A DNA stretch of 6,232 nt from Bacillota bacterium. GTDB taxonomy: Bacteria; Bacillota; DTU030. Positions 5,934-6,232 of the stretch are shown here, one piece after another. Location of the stretch: contig DUVO01000038.1 of NCBI GenBank assembly GCA_012841005.1, positions 1-6,232 of the forward strand, written 5' to 3'. The position numbers were made by a program, and so were the translations under genes. The notes beneath the pieces are model-generated. The model worked only from the letters and a program-made list of their open reading frames with translations, was not told where the DNA came from and did not search any database. Each line of letters opens with the position of its first letter. The first letter of the stretch is position 1.

Positions 5934-5967
5934 ACCCCATACCAGAACTACTGCCAGCACCATATCT

Positions 5968-6062
5968 TGCTCCGAGCCCCCCAGCCTAAAGGATGGTTCC
6001 TATGGCTGTCGGGCCGGCAGGTTCGCCGGGAAACGGGCGGGCCTCCCCACTGGAAAGGAGCC
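5968..6062 (+). promoter_or_regulatory. Moco riboswitch aptamer, copy B
   Basis: It shares CTCCGA, CCTAAAGG-like, GGAAACGG, GCCTCCC and TGGAAAGGAG blocks with copy A in the same order and spacing. The closing stem is GCTCC (5969-5973) with GGAGC (6057-6061). A second arm pairs GCCC (5976-5979) with GGGC (6011-6014) and CAGCC (5982-5986) with GGCTG (6004-6008), again enclosing TAAA and a GGA/TCC tip. The third arm pairs 6020-6027 with 6036-6043 perfectly around the GGAAAC-bearing loop. The paired bases differ from copy A while the pairing is kept, which argues for a real structured RNA. It starts 35 bases after the paralog 3 stop with no convincing promoter, so it may be transcribed from upstream. 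The gene it controls is outside the window. Confidence 0.82.
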
Positions 6063-6080
6063 GCGACTGGACCCCGGGAA

Positions 6081-6113
6081 CCGGTTGGCCTCCTTTCGGT
6101 CAACCGGATTTTA
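6081..6113 (+). terminator. Riboswitch B terminator
   Basis: The ten-base stem CCGGTTGGCC (6081-6090) pairs with GGTCAACCGG (6098-6107, one G-T) around TCCTTTC, then ATTTTAT. The T-tract is short and is cut off by the intron start. The rival pairing is extensive: AAAGGAG (6054-6060) with CTCCTTT (6090-6096), CCG (6061-6063) with 6086-6088, and ACTGG (6066-6070) with CCGGT (6081-6085). That would use up the closing stem of the aptamer and the whole 5' arm of the terminator. Confidence 0.8.
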
Positions 6114-6114
6114 T

Positions 6115-6232
6115 GTTCGCCCGGCATGCCTGCTGAGCCGATGGGCTGAAAGAAGTCCTGTCACCTAACCAGCGGGAAGACAACCCGTAAGCAAGGGCGT
6201 CACCGGCAACGGTGGGGTCTGAAGGAAGCCGA
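6115..6232 (+). mobile_element. Group II intron, 5' end (start of domain I), continues beyond the window
   Basis: The stretch begins GTTCGCCCGGCATG, close to the conserved GTGCG-type 5' end of bacterial group II introns. It continues with blocks I recall from domain I of such introns: CTGAAAGAAGT (6146-6156), AGCAAGGGCGTCAC (6190-6203) and GGGGTCTGAAGGAAGCC (6214-6230). CACCG (6201-6205) and CGGTG (6210-6214) close a GCAA tetraloop, a typical GNRA receptor-binding loop. The position directly after a terminator hairpin and its T-tract is the target preference known for class C introns. The exact 5' boundary is my best guess, and the reverse transcriptase gene, if present, is not in the window. 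Confidence 0.72.

Noticed and set aside
5127..5963. 278-codon open frame on the minus strand
   Set aside because: It lies antisense to the well-supported paralog 3, with composition typical of a GC-driven shadow and no domain.
5767..6168. 133-codon plus-strand frame running through riboswitch B into the intron
   Set aside because: It overlaps paralog 3 out of frame and crosses structured RNA and the intron boundary, so it is not a gene.

Overview
The window looks like chromosome of a GC-rich anaerobic Firmicute, in the Desulfotomaculum/Pelotomaculum/Moorella sense. The evidence is indirect: strong Shine-Dalgarno sites with GTG and TTG starts, a copper-amine-oxidase-N-like repeat module and a Big_2 domain typical of clostridial surface proteins, Moco-type riboswitches with intrinsic terminators, and a group II intron. 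Genus and species cannot be read from the sequence.

Layout. The 3' end of an M20-family amidohydrolase gene (1-276) closes with an intrinsic terminator (300-355). A sigma-A-like promoter (363-391) then leads into a structured leader that I identify as a molybdenum-cofactor (Moco) riboswitch (421-521) with its own terminator (549-579). Downstream, five genes lie on the + strand. Two are secreted, C-terminally anchored sulfite-oxidase-fold proteins (693-1775 and 1790-3436). Next come a MotA/TolQ/ExbB-type channel protein (3441-4118) and an overlapping small DUF2149/ExbD-like protein (4066-4392). After a 197-base spacer full of hairpins, including two copies of a GGGGGACTGTCCCCC element, comes a third sulfite-oxidase-fold secreted protein (4590-5933). 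Just past it is a second Moco-type riboswitch (5968-6062) with a terminator (6081-6113). A group II intron starts directly behind that terminator (about 6115) and runs off the window.

How the parts may work together. The three secreted paralogs share a molybdopterin-oxidoreductase (sulfite oxidase) fold joined to a chitobiase/hexosaminidase C-terminal-like domain. All three have Ser where catalytic members of the family have the Cys that ligates molybdenum. The middle one also carries a Big_2 domain, a long acidic Pro/Glu-rich linker and a C-terminal membrane anchor, and is followed immediately by an ExbB-like/ExbD-like pair. In both riboswitches, one strand of the closing stem can instead pair with the terminator, which predicts shut-off when cofactor is abundant. 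My inference is a cofactor-repressed, proton-motive-force-coupled envelope system for acquiring or handling molybdenum/tungsten or the pterin cofactor, rather than an ordinary Mo enzyme. This is a hypothesis: no substrate can be read from the sequence.
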